A DNA stretch of 64,000 bases from Odobenus rosmarus divergens (lineage: Eukaryota > Chordata > Mammalia > Carnivora > Odobenidae). Shown here in pieces: positions 10,381 to 22,215 of this stretch. The translations under genes were made by a program, and so were the position numbers. Position 1 is the stretch's first letter, and each line of letters opens with the position of its first letter. The DNA is taken from the NCBI RefSeq assembly GCF_000321225.1, contig NW_004452163.1:1-64000 (forward strand). Reading direction: 5' to 3'. Under the pieces are notes generated by a model that searched no databases, was not told the origin of the DNA, and saw only the letters and a program-made list of their open reading frames with translations.

Positions 10381-11770
10381 CTTTTTTTTTTCATTTTTAA
10401 ATCATTTTACTGTTTATACCATAATCACATTAAAATTGGCAGAACTCCCATGACAGACAGGACAGAGACCTGTCAGGCAAGGCAAATAGTGAAGGTTTCA
10501 TAAAGCTGGAAAAAAGTACCAGGCTTCCACAAGATGGCCACAGTGATCTCAGACAACAGTGTCACGGTGTCAGTGTCGGAGCAGGTGGGAACACAGGCAG
10601 CCACAGCCATAGCTGGCCTGAGGCCACTGCTGTTTCCTAAGGGGGATTTCCTAATATGCTTGGAAAGCAGATCACTTGAACAGAAGTGCATGGAGCAGGG
10701 TACTGCTTCTGCTGAATAAATTCTACAGGTTCCTGGGCAGAGTCTACAAATCTCTTGTGATAAATGGTTGCCGAATTAGGATTTTGCAAAGGTAGTCCCA
10801 TAACCAACATCCAGGGAACTTTTACCACCAGTGAAATTCTTAGGCCAAAAAATAAATAGCCACACATACCAAACCTACACACCGTGAATTGAAATGGTGC
10901 CATGTTAGGGCTTATGAAAGAACCAGAGCAGGAAAGATTATTCAAACAAGATCCTCATCCTTCTCTTCAGCCAAAAGATTAGCAGGCTCCATCACCTCAC
11001 CAGATGCCCTCCGTTGCTCCAAGTCTTTCTCTGATTTTTCCTTGAGAATCTTTTTCTTCTCCTGTATTTTCTTTAATCTGTAGAACTCTTCTCGCTCTCT
11101 CTCATCCAGCTCTGTGATGATATAAGCAAGGGTACATTCAGTACGGGGAATGATGACGTGTTCAATGGCATTGACACGCCTGTTGCTTATCTTATTGGCT
11201 TCATCCAAAGTAACAAAGCAAGTCTGAAGTGAAGCTAGTTCCACCAGTAACTCCACTGCTTTGGCATAGTTCCTCTTTAATTTCGCCAACTGCTCCCCAC
11301 CTCTGGCTAAACCAGTAACTTCATAACTGTCAGTTCCTTCATGGTAATGTTCAAACACTGTCAAAGTAACACCTGCTACGTTATCTTTCTTAGCTCAGAT
11401 CTTCACTTGGGCTTTATTTACATTTTGGATAACTGTGGTGCTGAAATCCCCTGCTATGAACTTGGCCTCAGCAAGTGAAAAGTTAGCCTCTCTCATCACT
11501 TCACCCATCAACATTTTAGTCTCTATTATCTTCTTTAGGATCTGTCGAAATCGAAGAGTTAAGCCATCAGATTTTTTCTTCAGGAGGTTTCGACTTGTCT
11601 GTGCTCCTTTTAATCGAGCCTTCATGATGGTCTGTGCCATGCATGAGGGAAAGATTTCAATTTGGTCTTTGCCCGACATTCTGACGATGATAGTTTGGCT
11701 CAGATCCCTGGCTGGGCAGTTGAGGCTGCAACAGCCCCAGCCACAGGCTCTTCCTCTCTTCTTATTGGAT
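10381..11770 (-). pseudogene. ATP6V1DP: ATP6V1D processed pseudogene (retrocopy)
   Basis: An intronless copy of the V-ATPase V1 subunit D mRNA, on the - strand. The start ATG is at 11679-11677 and the protein begins MSGKDQIEIFPSCMAQTIMK, as in the 247-residue parent. One in-frame TGA at 11397-11395 replaces arginine 95 (a CGA to TGA CpG-type change). The frame then continues to 10942 ([40 protein letters not shown]). The last two or three residues are altered by a 2-nt loss (..EDEDLV then TGA at 10944-10942). About 550 bp of 3' UTR follow, then a poly-A tail seen as T10 at 10382-10391. The lack of introns, the poly-A tail and its position inside an L1 ORF2 copy show retroposition. The parent gene drives proton-pump rotation; this copy is not expected to make a full protein. 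The symbol is descriptive only. Confidence 0.95.
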
Positions 11771-11805
11771 TGTCCCCTTTGTCTGTTTTTATAGCCTTTG
11801 TGTTT

Positions 11806-12057
11806 TTATAGTCTTTGTAAGTCTAGTTTGTTCAGTAGATGCATTGGTACTCTGGCTTTCTTTTGACATCCATTTGCGTGATAAATATTTCTCTGCCTCC
11901 TCACTTTCAATCTGCAGGTGTCTTTAGGTCTAAAATGAGTCTCTTGTAGGCAGCATTTAAAGGAGTCTTTTTTATCTGTTTTGACACCCTGTGTCTTTTG
12001 ATCGTTTAGTCCATTTATATTCAAAGTAATTATTGATAGACCTGCATTTATTGCCAT
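11806..12057 (-). pseudogene. L1 ORF2 endonuclease N-terminus
   Basis: The frame starts at 12057 and includes LSIITLNINGLNDQKTQGVK and CCLQETHFRPKDTCRLKVR. These are the first two catalytic blocks of the L1 APE-type endonuclease, the N of LNINGLN and the E of QETH. It is cut off by the ATP6V1D retrocopy; its continuation lies at 10375 and below. Confidence 0.9.
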
Positions 12058-12399
12058 TTTATTACTTATTTTCTCATTTCTGGTGATTTTCTCTGATCCT
12101 TTCTTGCCTTTGTCACTTTTGGTCTCTCCTTTGCACTCACAGTCCCCTTTAATATTTCTTGCAGAGCTGGTTCAGTGGCCACAGGTTCCTTTCATTTTTG
12201 TTAGAGAAGCTTTTTCTTTCCTTCTATTCTGAACGATAGCTTTGCTGGATGGCGTATTTTTTGGCTGCAGATTTTTCCCATTCAGCACTTTGAATATATC
12301 ATGCCACTCTCTTCTGGCTTGCCAAATTTCTGTTGAGAAATCGCCAGCTAGCCTTATGGGTTTTCCCTTGTAAGTTGGGGACTTTTGTTGCTTTTAAGA

Positions 12400-12998
12400 T
12401 TTTTTTTCTTTATCAGTATATTTTGCAAATTTAGTTACAACATGTCTTAGTGTTGACCTGCTTTTATTGATTTGATGGGAGCTCTCTGTGCCTCCTGGAT
12501 CTGGATATCTGTTTCCTTCCCCAGATTAGGGAAGTTTTCTTCTATTATTTCTTGAAATAAATTTTCTGCCCCCTTTTCTCTCTCTTCCTCTTCTGGAACA
12601 CCTGTGGATACAAATATTATGTTTGATGGAGTCACTAAGTTCCCTAAGTCTACTCTCACGTTTCATAATTCTTTTTCTTTTTCAGCTTCATTATTTTCCC
12701 TTATTTTGTCTTCTTGCTCACAAATTCATGCCTCTGTTTCTTCCAGCCTGCTCGTCATTGCATCAGGCCTGTTTCCAATCTCATTTATTGCCTTCTTCAT
12801 TTCTGATTCTTTTTCAACTCCTTTATCTCTGTAGTAAGGGTCTCACTGATGTCTTCTTTTCTCAAGCCCAGTGAGTATTCTTATGATTGTTGCTTTAAAT
12901 TCTCCATCAGTTATGTTACTTATATCTCTTCCGCTTTGATCTCTGGCCATGGCCTTATCTTGTTCTTTCATTTGGGATAAATTACCCCATCTTGGCAT
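12400..12998 (-). pseudogene. L1 ORF1 remnant
   Basis: On the - strand an ATG at 12998-12996 begins MPRWGNLSQMKEQDKAMARD, a typical carnivore L1 ORF1 start. Further on, 12659-12447 keeps the RNA-recognition part with VPEEEEREKGAENLFQEIIE and NFPNLGKETDIQIQEAQRAP. Frames are broken between these pieces. Confidence 0.85.
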
Positions 12999-12999
12999 T

Positions 13000-14090
13000 T
13001 TGTCTAGTCTCTGCCTTTTCCTGTGTGTAAGAAAAGTCAGTTAGGTTTCCTGCCCCTGAAAGTAATGGCCTTTATGAAAAAGAGGTCATGTAGTGCCCAG
13101 AGCCTGGCACTTCAGGGAGTATCTCCAGTGTGTGCTGCCTGCACTCTGCTGTTGTGTTTTGGCTGTTCTGTCTTTTAGGCCAGTCATCTGCAGAGACATT
13201 CCTTGCCTGCTGTGGACAGTGTTTGGTCCCTGGCCTGAATGTGGTGAGTTTTAACTAGGTGTGCTCTGGTCTCCTTATGAAATGAATCCTGACACCACTT
13301 CCACAGAGGCCCTGCAGAACTCAGTGGTGGGGAGATGTGGTGTGGGCAGGGGTTTGTGCTGGTCTTATGGGGTAGTGGCCCACCACACTTGGACTGAGGC
13401 AAGCTTGACTAAGAAGGCAGTCCTAAGAGCTCAGGAGTGTGGGGTTTCATGTAAGCAAGTTAGACAGCCAGTGTCAGTGCTGAGCTCCTTCCTTCTGGTG
13501 GCTCTCATGTTTAAGCTGAGGGGTAGTGGAGGGAAATGGCACCAGCCAGCTCCTTTGTTCCCAGAGAGGTGTCTCTGAATGTTAGTCCCTGCCCCCCATG
13601 TCCCAAGCATTTTTTCAGATGGCTCTTTCCATGCTGTCTGCCCCCAGGCTGTTTTCCTGCCTTCTCTTCTGGATCAGCACAGTGCCCTCTGGGCTCCATC
13701 CCAGCCAAGTCTGCTGACCTTTAAAACTCCAGGCTTTAAGCTCCACTGGTTGCAAGAACTCACAAAATTAACCCCTTGTCATTTTCCAAGCCAGTGGCTT
13801 CCAGGAAATATCCCCTGGTGTGTTCCACTGGCTGCTTCTCTCTCTTGCCCTTCCCCATGACCACGGATTCCCTCCCCACCACAGCAACCATGATTCATTT
13901 CTCCCCTAAAACACATCTCCACACTTCCTGCTTCTTTGATGTGGCCTCTTCTATCTCTTTGGTTGTGGAGCTTGTTCTGTCAGTCTCAAGGTCGATTTCT
14001 GGGTATTTATGCTGATTTTATCATCTAGTTGTGTTTGTTGGACAAGATAAGACTAGGGTCCTCCTACTCCATCGCCATCTTCGTTTCTCT
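13000..14090 (-). repeat. L1 5' untranslated region
   Basis: About 1.1 kb of G+C-richer sequence lies upstream of the ORF1 start, with no open frame of its own family. It ends at a GATGGCGATGGAGTAGGAGG-type 5' tip (- strand). Its presence shows that the insertion was nearly full length. Confidence 0.8.
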
Positions 14091-14096
14091 CTTTGT

Positions 14097-14160
14097 GTCT
14101 TCTTGAGTCAGTTTTAGTGGTTGGTGTCCTGTGAGTTTGTCCATTTCATTTAAGGCCCTG
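14097..14160 (-). repeat. Short old L1 fragment
   Basis: The text TTGAGTCAGTTTTAGTGG..TTTGTCCATTTCATTTAAGG resembles reversed L1M ORF2. It suggests that the large L1 landed beside or inside an older L1. Confidence 0.5.
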
Positions 14161-14870
14161 TGTTGTGGTGCCACCATTTTTTTGCCAGTCTCAGAGCTGC
14201 AGTTCTTGTGGTGTGGTTATCCGAGGGTCCCTAGCCAAAAGTCTAGTACTATTCTTGACCATAACAACACAGTCACTGAAGAAAGGTAAGGAACATGGTG
14301 GTGTTATTCGTTGCACAGAATATAAGTAAAGATTATTTTAGCATATAGTTCCTGAGGCTTAAGTATGAAAAGGTAAGGGAAGAGATAGTATGGTGGATTC
14401 TAGGTGCTTCTAGTCTGAAGAAGCAGCCTTTTCTTTAAGCATCTGTTCCTGCCACTAGGGAGAGGAGTTAGTTACCTACTGAAAGATATCCTAATTCCTG
14501 AATGAACAAAGGCTGAATCCATATCATGTCTGTGCTTCTTGGAAGTGTTCATCAGAAAATAGGAAACTGCAGCATTTCCCATTAACGTTTTTGATGTTTT
14601 CCAAACCAAAACAAAATCAGGAGGGTACTCTACTTGTATTTAAAAGTGTTGCTTTCCCATAGCTTTGCCATCAGTTAAGATGGATTGTAGCAGGGAATTT
14701 AAAGGTGTTTCTGTCTGGTAGGTGTTACACAAATCAAAGAGAAGGAGAGCTTATGACAGATGAAATGATGTATATAGGAAGTGACTGAGCTCTAACTTTT
14801 GGTCAATATGCTTGAAACTCCTTAACCCTAAAGGTTTGAGGTTAACCGGTCAGTTAAAAAGTCAATTTTA

Positions 14871-15021
14871 GGGGTACCTGGGTGGTTCAGTTGTGGGATC
14901 AAGCCCCTCGTCAGGCTCCATGCTCTTCAGAGTTTGCTTTAGATTCTTTCTCCCTCTTCCTCTACCCCTCCCCGCTTGTGCTCTCTCTCTCTAAAAATAA
15001 TACCTAAAATCTTTAAAAAAC
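14871..15021 (+). mobile_element. Can-SINE, internally deleted
   Basis: The head GGGTACCTGGGTGGTTCAGT and the tail CTCTCTCTCTCTAAAAATAATACC..AAATCTTTAAAAAA are present. Part of the body between them is missing (about 150 bp instead of about 190). Confidence 0.85.
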
Positions 15022-15719
15022 CAGTACACTTTAAAATTTTAAGCCATGCCAATTTCTAGTCATGAAGTCAGCATTTACTGGCTTAGCCAGCCATTGGCTA
15101 GATATAATCCTTAGTACAGGAACCATGTAATGGAGTAATACATCTTGCATATCATGCATTGTTACCTGTAGAAGCTGGTGATGCCGTAAAGAAAAGCCTC
15201 ATGAATGGTTTATTGGGAATATAACATCTAAGCTTTTAAATATTTATATATGTCTCTATGTAAAGAAGATATGCTTAACCATTTTGAGATTCCCCGGCTG
15301 GAAGTTAGGTGCTTGGTGTACTTGGTTATTAAATTGTTTCTCAGTTCAAGTGTCCTAAGTCATAGCTCCCCCAAAGAAATCTCTAAATCTGGGAGGTGAC
15401 ATAGGACAATGACCAAGGAGGCAGTGGGGTCTGTCATTGGGCCCAAAACTGTTTCTAGGGTTCCCCTTCTTATCAGCACAATTGATGAGCCTGCTCAGTG
15501 TAGCCTTTCCAGGCCAGCCATGAACTCAGGAAGAAGCCACCTGGCCTACATACACTCTCCACAATCTGCCCCCTTTCCTCACAATTTAACATCCTAAGTT
15601 TTGAGATGAGACTGAGGTTCTTAGTAACATCACCTTATATTCTAAGTCCTATCACTATTTCTGAAATGTTGTGGGCTCCAAGCAGCTCTCATGTGATTTT
15701 AGGACTGAGCACACATGGT
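15022..15719. other. Intergenic stretch without recognised element
   Basis: Between the SINE and the MLT1-type LTR I see no splice-flanked exon, RNA gene or named repeat. Confidence 0.6.
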
Positions 15720-16162
15720 CCAACAGTCACTGGCCCCAACCCTCGTTAGGTCAAGTTCGAGTTGCCCTTGTGTAATTCCTTCCCTGTGAGTGTGGGCAGG
15801 GCCTAGTGACTGGCTTCTGAAGAATAGAATACAGCAAACGTAATAGGATGTCTGTTCCAAGAGTGGGCTATAAAACACTGCATTCTGCCTTGCTCACACT
15901 CTCAGGCTCTTCTTGTTCTGATAAACCAAGCTGCCCTGCTCTGAGATTCCCTAAGGAGAGGCCCACGTGGCAAGGAACTTCATCCTGCCAACAACCGCCC
16001 AAGTGGGCCGAGAGCACATTCATTCCTAGTTAAGCCAGAGTATCCAACTGCGCTCTGTCTAGATTCTGGAACCATGGAAGCTCTGAGATCTTAAGTGACT
16101 GTTGCTTTAAGCCACAAAGTTTTGGGGTAATTTGTGTGTAGCAATAGATAACTAATAGAGCT
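15720..16162 (+). mobile_element. Solo MLT1-type (ERVL-MaLR) LTR
   Basis: The 3' part reads TTGCTTTAAGCCACAAAGTTTTGGGGTAATTTG..GCAATAGATAACTAATAGA, closely following the conserved end of MLT1C-like LTRs. Upstream the AGTGACTGGCTTCTGAAGAATAGAATACAGCA block also fits. Boundaries are approximate and no internal region is attached. Confidence 0.75.
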
Positions 16163-16189
16163 TCTATAGAGTGCATTAGCTAATATGGT

Positions 16190-16290
16190 GATGTTTCAGA
16201 TTCCTCATCTATAAATTAGGCACAATAGTGTCTACCTTCATAAAGTTATTGTGAAGTGCTTATTGCATCAAATACAAGATATGGTACTAC
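16190..16290 (+). repeat. MIR fragment
   Basis: TTCCTCATCTATAAATTAGGCACAATAGTGTCTACCTTCATAAAGTTATTGTGAAG matches the 3' half of the MIR core. Confidence 0.7.
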
Positions 16291-16814
16291 TGTTACTGTG
16301 TGAGCTACACAAGATCTAAAACTACAGAATGATTCCAGTACGCACACACATAGAAGGGATGGGAAAGAAATATACTAAAATATTATCTGTTAGCTCTGGG
16401 TGATATAATAGAGAATGTTTACACTAGATGTTTGTCTTTAAAATAAAAGAATACGTACAGTAGGCATCTTTCAATCTCATTAACTCTGATAATATGAACA
16501 GAGGCATAAAGACAACATCACTTTAGACATTTCTTCTATTAGGTAGATTCACAAAGTTACTTATGATAGATTGGTGCCAACAGGAATTATGTATCTATTC
16601 GAAAGCTGTTTTGTAGTTTTTAAGAGTTGTCTACCTAGTGATGCAGATTTCACCACTTCTCAGTTTAGAGTAGCTTCTGAAAGTCATAGAGTAGAACTGA
16701 CATAAACCATGATTTCAGTGGTTCCCAAAGTATATTTTAAGACCCCTGGGGGTCTGTAAGACCCTTTCAAGGACTTGGCAAGGTCAAAAATATTCTCAAA
16801 ACAATATTAAAATC

Positions 16815-17254
16815 TGTTGTAGTTTGAAGAATGGTCTCCAAAAATTCACGTCTACTCAGAGCCTGTGAACATGACCTTATTTGGAAATAGGGTCTTTATA
16901 AACGTAATTCGTTAAGATGAGGTCATGCTAGATTGGAGTGGACCCTAAATCCAGTGACTGTATCCATATAAGAAAGCAACATGAAGAGACATGGGGAAGG
17001 AGGCCCCTTGACCACAGAGGCAGAGACTGGAATTGGCGTGATGTAGCTATTAGTTAAGGCACACCAAGGACTCTTGCTACCTCAAGAAGGTAGGAGAGAG
17101 GCAGGAACAAATTCTCCTTCAGCCTCTAGAAGGAACCAGCCCTCGAACACCTTGGTTTCAGACCTTTGGCTTCCTGAACTGCAAGAAAATAACTAACTTG
17201 TCTTAAACCACCCAGTTTGTGGTAATTTGTTATGGAGGCCTCAGGAAACTAATA
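16815..17254 (+). repeat. MaLR 5' LTR
   Basis: It begins TGTTGTAGTTTGAAGAATGG and ends GGAAACTAATA. It is about 440 bp, the usual MaLR LTR size. Confidence 0.85.
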
Positions 17255-18612
17255 GTGATACCAGGAAGTGGGGTCCTTCTGGAACAAATGCCTAAAAATG
17301 TGGAAGTGGCTTTGGAATTGGGTAATGGGTAAAGGCTGGGAGAATTTTGAGCAGTGCAATAAAAAGTCTAGGTTATCTTGAAATGATCTTTGGTAGAAAT
17401 AAGGACTTAAAAACAATTTTGGTGAGGGCTCAGAAGGAAGCAATGGGGAAAGTAGAGAAAGCTTCTGTCATCTCGAAGAATTTCTACATCATCATGAACG
17501 AAATGTTGATAGAAGTACGAACATTAAAGGTGCTTCTGGTGCGACCTCAGACAGAAATGAACATGTTGTTGGACACAGGAGGAAAAGTTATAAGGTGGCA
17601 GAAACCTTGGCTGAATTGTGTTCTGCTTTGGGGTTTAAAGTAGAACTTGTAAACAATGACATTGAATATTTAGCTGAGGTTTCCAAGCAAAATATGGAAG
17701 ATGTGGCCTGGGTTCTTGCTGCTTATCATAAAATGCAAGGGAAAAGAAATAATTTGAGGAAGGAAGTGGTTAGCAAAAAGGAACCAAAACATGATGAGTT
17801 CGAAAATTCACATTCTATCCATACTGCAAAACAATGCTAAGGGGTACTCTGGAATGGTCACCACAGGTGTGTGCTGGAGAGATTAGCTTTATGACCAAGG
17901 AAACAATCAGGCATCTCAGCAGAAGCCAAGATAGAGGTCCAGTTATCCAGGAAGGATCTCTGGAGAAGCCTCGTGTCTAATGATGTGGATCTCCTTGACA
18001 TCCATGAAGACTGACAGGTTTTTGAGAATGTTAAATCAGCAGAAATGCTGCTGGTTTGGCCTGACAGGGACAGAGATGGGACAAGATGAAGGAAGACTGC
18101 CAGACTTCTGGGATTCTAAAAGCAGGAAATGGGCTTTTTTTTTTAAGATTTTGTCCCAGGCTGAGGACGAAGAGGGTGGGGACAACAGGGCCTCTGAAGG
18201 TCTAGAGGTTGGGGCTGGTGAAGCCTCTATGGGCCCAGAGGGCAGATCAAGCCACAAATGATTATTCTAAGGCCTTGAAACTTCATGAAATTTGCCTTGC
18301 TGTGTCGCACTCTTGCTTTAGCCTAGTGACTCTATTCCTCCCACTTTCTTCCTTTTGGGAATGTCTATCCTATCCTTTTTCCACCATCGTGTTTGCACAT
18401 CCACCAATGGAAGGGAGACCAAGGCAGGTCATACCAGCATCTTACCCATACTTGATTTCAAGGGATGAGATGTGAGTTGATGCTTATTTTGATGAGAATT
18501 TAGGTTTGAAGTTAATGCTGGAATGGGTGAAGAATTTGGGGAATGCTGGGATGGGATGAATATATCTTGCACATGGGATGGATGTGAATATTGGGGGACC
18601 GGAAGCAGATTA

Positions 18613-19001
18613 CACTGGGTTTGTCTCCACAAAATTCATGTCTACCAGAAACTGTGAAGATGACATTCAGGATTAGGGTAGCCCCTAAATCTAATGAGTG
18701 GCATTCTTACAGGGAGAGAGACAGAAATATATACACAGGGAAGGATGCCATTTGAGACAGAAGCAGAGATTAAAGTGATGCAATAATAAGCCAAGGAACA
18801 CCCAAGAATTGCTGGCAACCACCAGACGTTAGGAGAGAGGCATGGAACAAATTCTCCCTCAGTCTCCAGAAGCGGCCCCCACCCCACCCCCGACACCTTG
18901 ATTTTGGACCTCCGGCCTCCTGAACTACAAGAGAATATCTGTTGTTTTAAGCCACCTGGTTTGTGCTACTTTGTCATGGCCAGCCCTAAGAAATGAATAC
19001 A
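18613..19001 (+). repeat. MaLR 3' LTR
   Basis: It begins around GGGTTTGTCTCCACAAAATTC, with a few first bases lost relative to the left LTR, and ends AAATGAATACA. It is diverged from the 5' LTR by many substitutions and small gaps. Confidence 0.82.
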
Positions 19002-19479
19002 GGTTTGTTAGAGCAGCATCCAAGATGCTATTTTGCTTTTTCTCTCATGAGCATATAGTAGAGTTTTCCAGAGGCTGTGTGATGTCTGATATCGTGACAG
19101 ACTGAATATAGAGCAGGCGGGAGAATCCAACTGTGCTCTATTAAGCCAGACATTGAAGAAATTTGTAAAAATGTAAACAATGTCCCATGAATAATCAGTT
19201 TTTGTTTTGGAAAATAGTTATTTTTCATTAAAAAATATCTATGTTAATATATTGGTTTTACTATGGTTTTTACATTGAAAATTTTTCCCAGTTTTCATTT
19301 CAGTTTGGTAAATGTGATAGATATGACCCACGTGAATGAAAGCTCTTCGGGATCCTTAATAATTTTTAAGAATATATAAAGAATCTCGTGTCCAAAATGT
19401 TTGACAACCACGGGCTTAATTGTAAATTTTCAAGTCCAGAAGGACATCCTGGTGTTGCTGCTCCTGCTTTTTGGAAGGT

Positions 19480-19670
19480 CAGCTTCACATTGAAAACAGT
19501 GCTTAAAGGAACGAACTTCAGAATCACATTGAAGTAGGTTAGATTTTTACATCATCTACTTAAGATTCTCTGAACTTCACTTATTTATAAAGTGGGAAAG
19601 ATAGTATCTATCTTATCAGTAGTATGAGGATTAGATATGATCATGTATAAAAGGGAGTAGCCATTATAGT
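19480..19670 (+). repeat. MIR fragment
   Basis: It has the order AATCACATTGAAGTAGGTTAG..CTGAACTTCACTTATTTATAAAGTGGGAAAGATAGTATCTATCTTATCAG..GAGGATTAGA, a diverged MIR in + orientation. Confidence 0.6.
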
Positions 19671-19699
19671 TATTTAAAACAAGTATTTCCATCCCACCA

Positions 19700-20590
<891 letters not shown>

Positions 20591-20599
20591 CTGAGCGCC

Positions 20600-20840
20600 C
20601 CATTTCAAGTTGGAATCCTCAACACTCCCTGTACCCCCTTTCCTACTTTTCATTTTTCTCCATTGTACTATTAGCACCATTATAGTCCATATTTTACTTA
20701 TTTTTTGTACAGGCTCCTCCCACTGGAATGTAAGCTACATGAAGGCAGGGATTTTTGTCTTTTGTTCACTTTGCCTAGAACAGTTCCTAGCACATTAGAG
20801 ACACTTATCTTTTAAATAAGTGGACAAATGAATTGAGCAT
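20600..20840 (+). repeat. L2 LINE 3' end
   Basis: GAATGTAAGCTACATGAAGGCAGGGATTTTTGTCTTTTGTTCAC..CCTAGCACATTAG..AAATGAATTG is the conserved L2 3' tail, in + orientation. Confidence 0.8.
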
Positions 20841-20869
20841 CTCCATTTCTACTGAAATCAAGGTCATTT

Positions 20870-22110
20870 GACAAAGTTCCCCTAAATTTCCCCTTCACCT
20901 CAGAATGTCTGGATCCTTAGCCATCTTTGCCCACTCCCTCGCCAAGACCAACCCTTCGGCTCTGTTCTTGATTATTCTCTTGCTCTCCTTTGGATATTGC
21001 TGCTTCAATTACTTCCTCTCATTCATATTTTTTAACGTTTCTCTTCTGGTCTATTCCCTTCAGCCAAATCTAGCAATCTACTTAACTCTGAATTTTCCTT
21101 GACATCTCTATAGCATCTGTCAACTATGTCCATGTTTTCGTTGAAACTCTTTCTATGGCTTCTGAGATATTTCCTGGCTTTCTAATTGCTTGCCCTGTCT
21201 CCACCGGTTCCTCTTCTTCCTCCTACTCCCTGAATAGACCCCAAATCTCTGCTCCTTTCCCATACCTTCAATCATCACCTCTGTGTAGATGATGCTTAAA
21301 ATGATTACATCTCCAGCTCTAACTCCTCAATTGAGATCCAGTCCCACATATCCATGATTCATTACTTGAGCCCGAAACCTTGGAGTTGAACTCTTATGTC
21401 CTCCTACTTCCTTCTATCAATGGGTTCCACCTCAGATTTTACAGCACACCCCCATCCCCTGCCAAATGTCTTTCCCTCCATGTCTCTCTCCCACTTTTGC
21501 CACACGATAGTTCCTGTCCTTACACTTGGCTTACTGAAGTGGCCTTCCAGGGGCTCTTTGCTGCTTCTTTTTTTTTTTTTTTTTTTTTTTGATTTTATTA
21601 TTTATTTTTCAACAGAGACAGCAAGAGAGGGAACACAAGCAGGGGGAGTGGGAGAGGGAGAAGCAGGCTTCCCACTGAGCAGGGAGCCTGATGGGGGGCT
21701 CGATCCCAGGACCCTGGGGTCATGACGTGAGCTGAAGGCAGATGCTTAACGACTGAGCCACCCAGGCGCCCTGGCTCTTTGCTTCTATTTGCATCCAGTT
21801 GCTCTTCTTCAGCATATCCAGCACAGTAACACTGGATTCACTTTTATAAAAATATGCTGATTATATCATCCACGGGATCAGAAATCTTCAGTGATTCACT
21901 CTTGCTTTATAATGAAGTTTAAGCAAGGATTCAAAGTCTTCCACAACTTGATTCCAACCAACTTCCCACTGTGTTTCCTAATACTCCCTAAGTTCTCAAC
22001 AAATTGAACTCCCTACCCTTCCCGACACCTGGAGCTCTCTTATTGCTGTGGATTTGTTCATTCTTTCTATTTTAAGTCTCCTTTCACCAAAAGTTTTTGC
22101 ATTTATAAGA
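20870..22110 (+). repeat. L2 LINE body, interrupted by a SINE
   Basis: Pyrimidine-rich text follows the L2 ORF2 region (ATCTCCAGCTCTAACTCC.., GAAACCTTGGAGTTGAACTC.., ..TTCAAAGTCTTCCACAACTTG..). It is old and broken; the Can-SINE at 21563-21772 splits it. Confidence 0.65.
21563..21772 (-). mobile_element. Can-SINE
   Basis: A long poly-T tail, then GATTTTATTATTTATTTTTCAACAGAGACAG.., the ACAAGCAGGGGGAG block, and the reversed head ACTGAGCCACCCAGGCGCCC. The 11-bp target duplication GGCTCTTTGCT lies at 21552-21562 and 21773-21783. Confidence 0.93.
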
Positions 22111-22209
22111 CCCAGCTCAAATACCAAATAGATGAATAACTACAACACGAAGTACTATATGCTTCATGTCACTGGAGTACAAAATAATGTAGGAATCAGG
22201 TGGGAAGAG

Positions 22210-22215
22210 TTTATT
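22210..22215 (-). promoter_or_regulatory. SPAG17: Possible SPAG17 poly(A) signal
   Basis: TTTATT on the + strand is AATAAA on the - strand, about 530 bp past the stop. It is one candidate only; CATAAA also occurs nearer (about 22713-22718). Confidence 0.35.

Larger units (their letters stand above)
7092..14090 (-). mobile_element. Nearly full-length L1 LINE, reversed, with two later insertions
   Basis: The whole block is a LINE-1 read on the - strand. Its 3' end lies at the left: (GTT)n/poly-T, then the C-rich run at about 7236-7258, which is the reversed G-rich 3' UTR tract. ORF2 C-terminal sequence follows (e.g. KINSKWIKDLNLRQETIKIL at about 8200-8270). The reverse-transcriptase piece [20 protein letters not shown] is at about 8910-8970. 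The endonuclease start is at 12057, with TLNINGLN at about 12010-12040. ORF1 runs from about 12998 down to 12400, with GVPEEEEREKGAENLFQEII. A G+C-richer 5' UTR of about 1 kb reaches 14090, ending in a GAAGATGGCGATGGAG-like 5' tip when read on the - strand. Both ORFs carry many stops and a deletion, so it is dead. It sits between the WDR3 and SPAG17 3' ends and contains the SINE at 9638-9826 and the ATP6V1D retrocopy at 10381-11770. Confidence 0.93.
16815..19001 (+). mobile_element. Complete MaLR retroelement (LTR-internal-LTR)
   Basis: A mammalian apparent-LTR retrotransposon of the ERVL-MaLR group in + orientation. The left LTR is at about 16815-17254 and the right LTR at about 18613-19001. 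They share blocks such as AAAATTCA(T/C)GTCTAC, GGAACAAATTCTCC(T/C)TCAG and TTTTAAGCCACC(T/C)GGTTTGTG. The internal part, about 1.36 kb, begins with GTGATACCAGGAAGTGGGG, the usual MaLR entry. It carries the A-rich/GAAGG-rich non-coding body with scattered open stretches (e.g. 17347-17643, 17595-17840) but no recognisable gag, pol or env. MaLRs are non-autonomous and ancient, and this copy is inactive. I could not find a convincing 5-bp target duplication. Confidence 0.87.

Noticed and set aside
17347..17840. Two open frames of 81-98 residues suggesting a gag-like gene
   Set aside because: MaLR internal regions carry such stretches without a proven protein; no retroviral motif is visible.
18129..18152. 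T9 plus AAGATTTTGTCC resembling a SINE tail
   Set aside because: The following bases continue the MaLR internal sequence; there is no SINE body or head.
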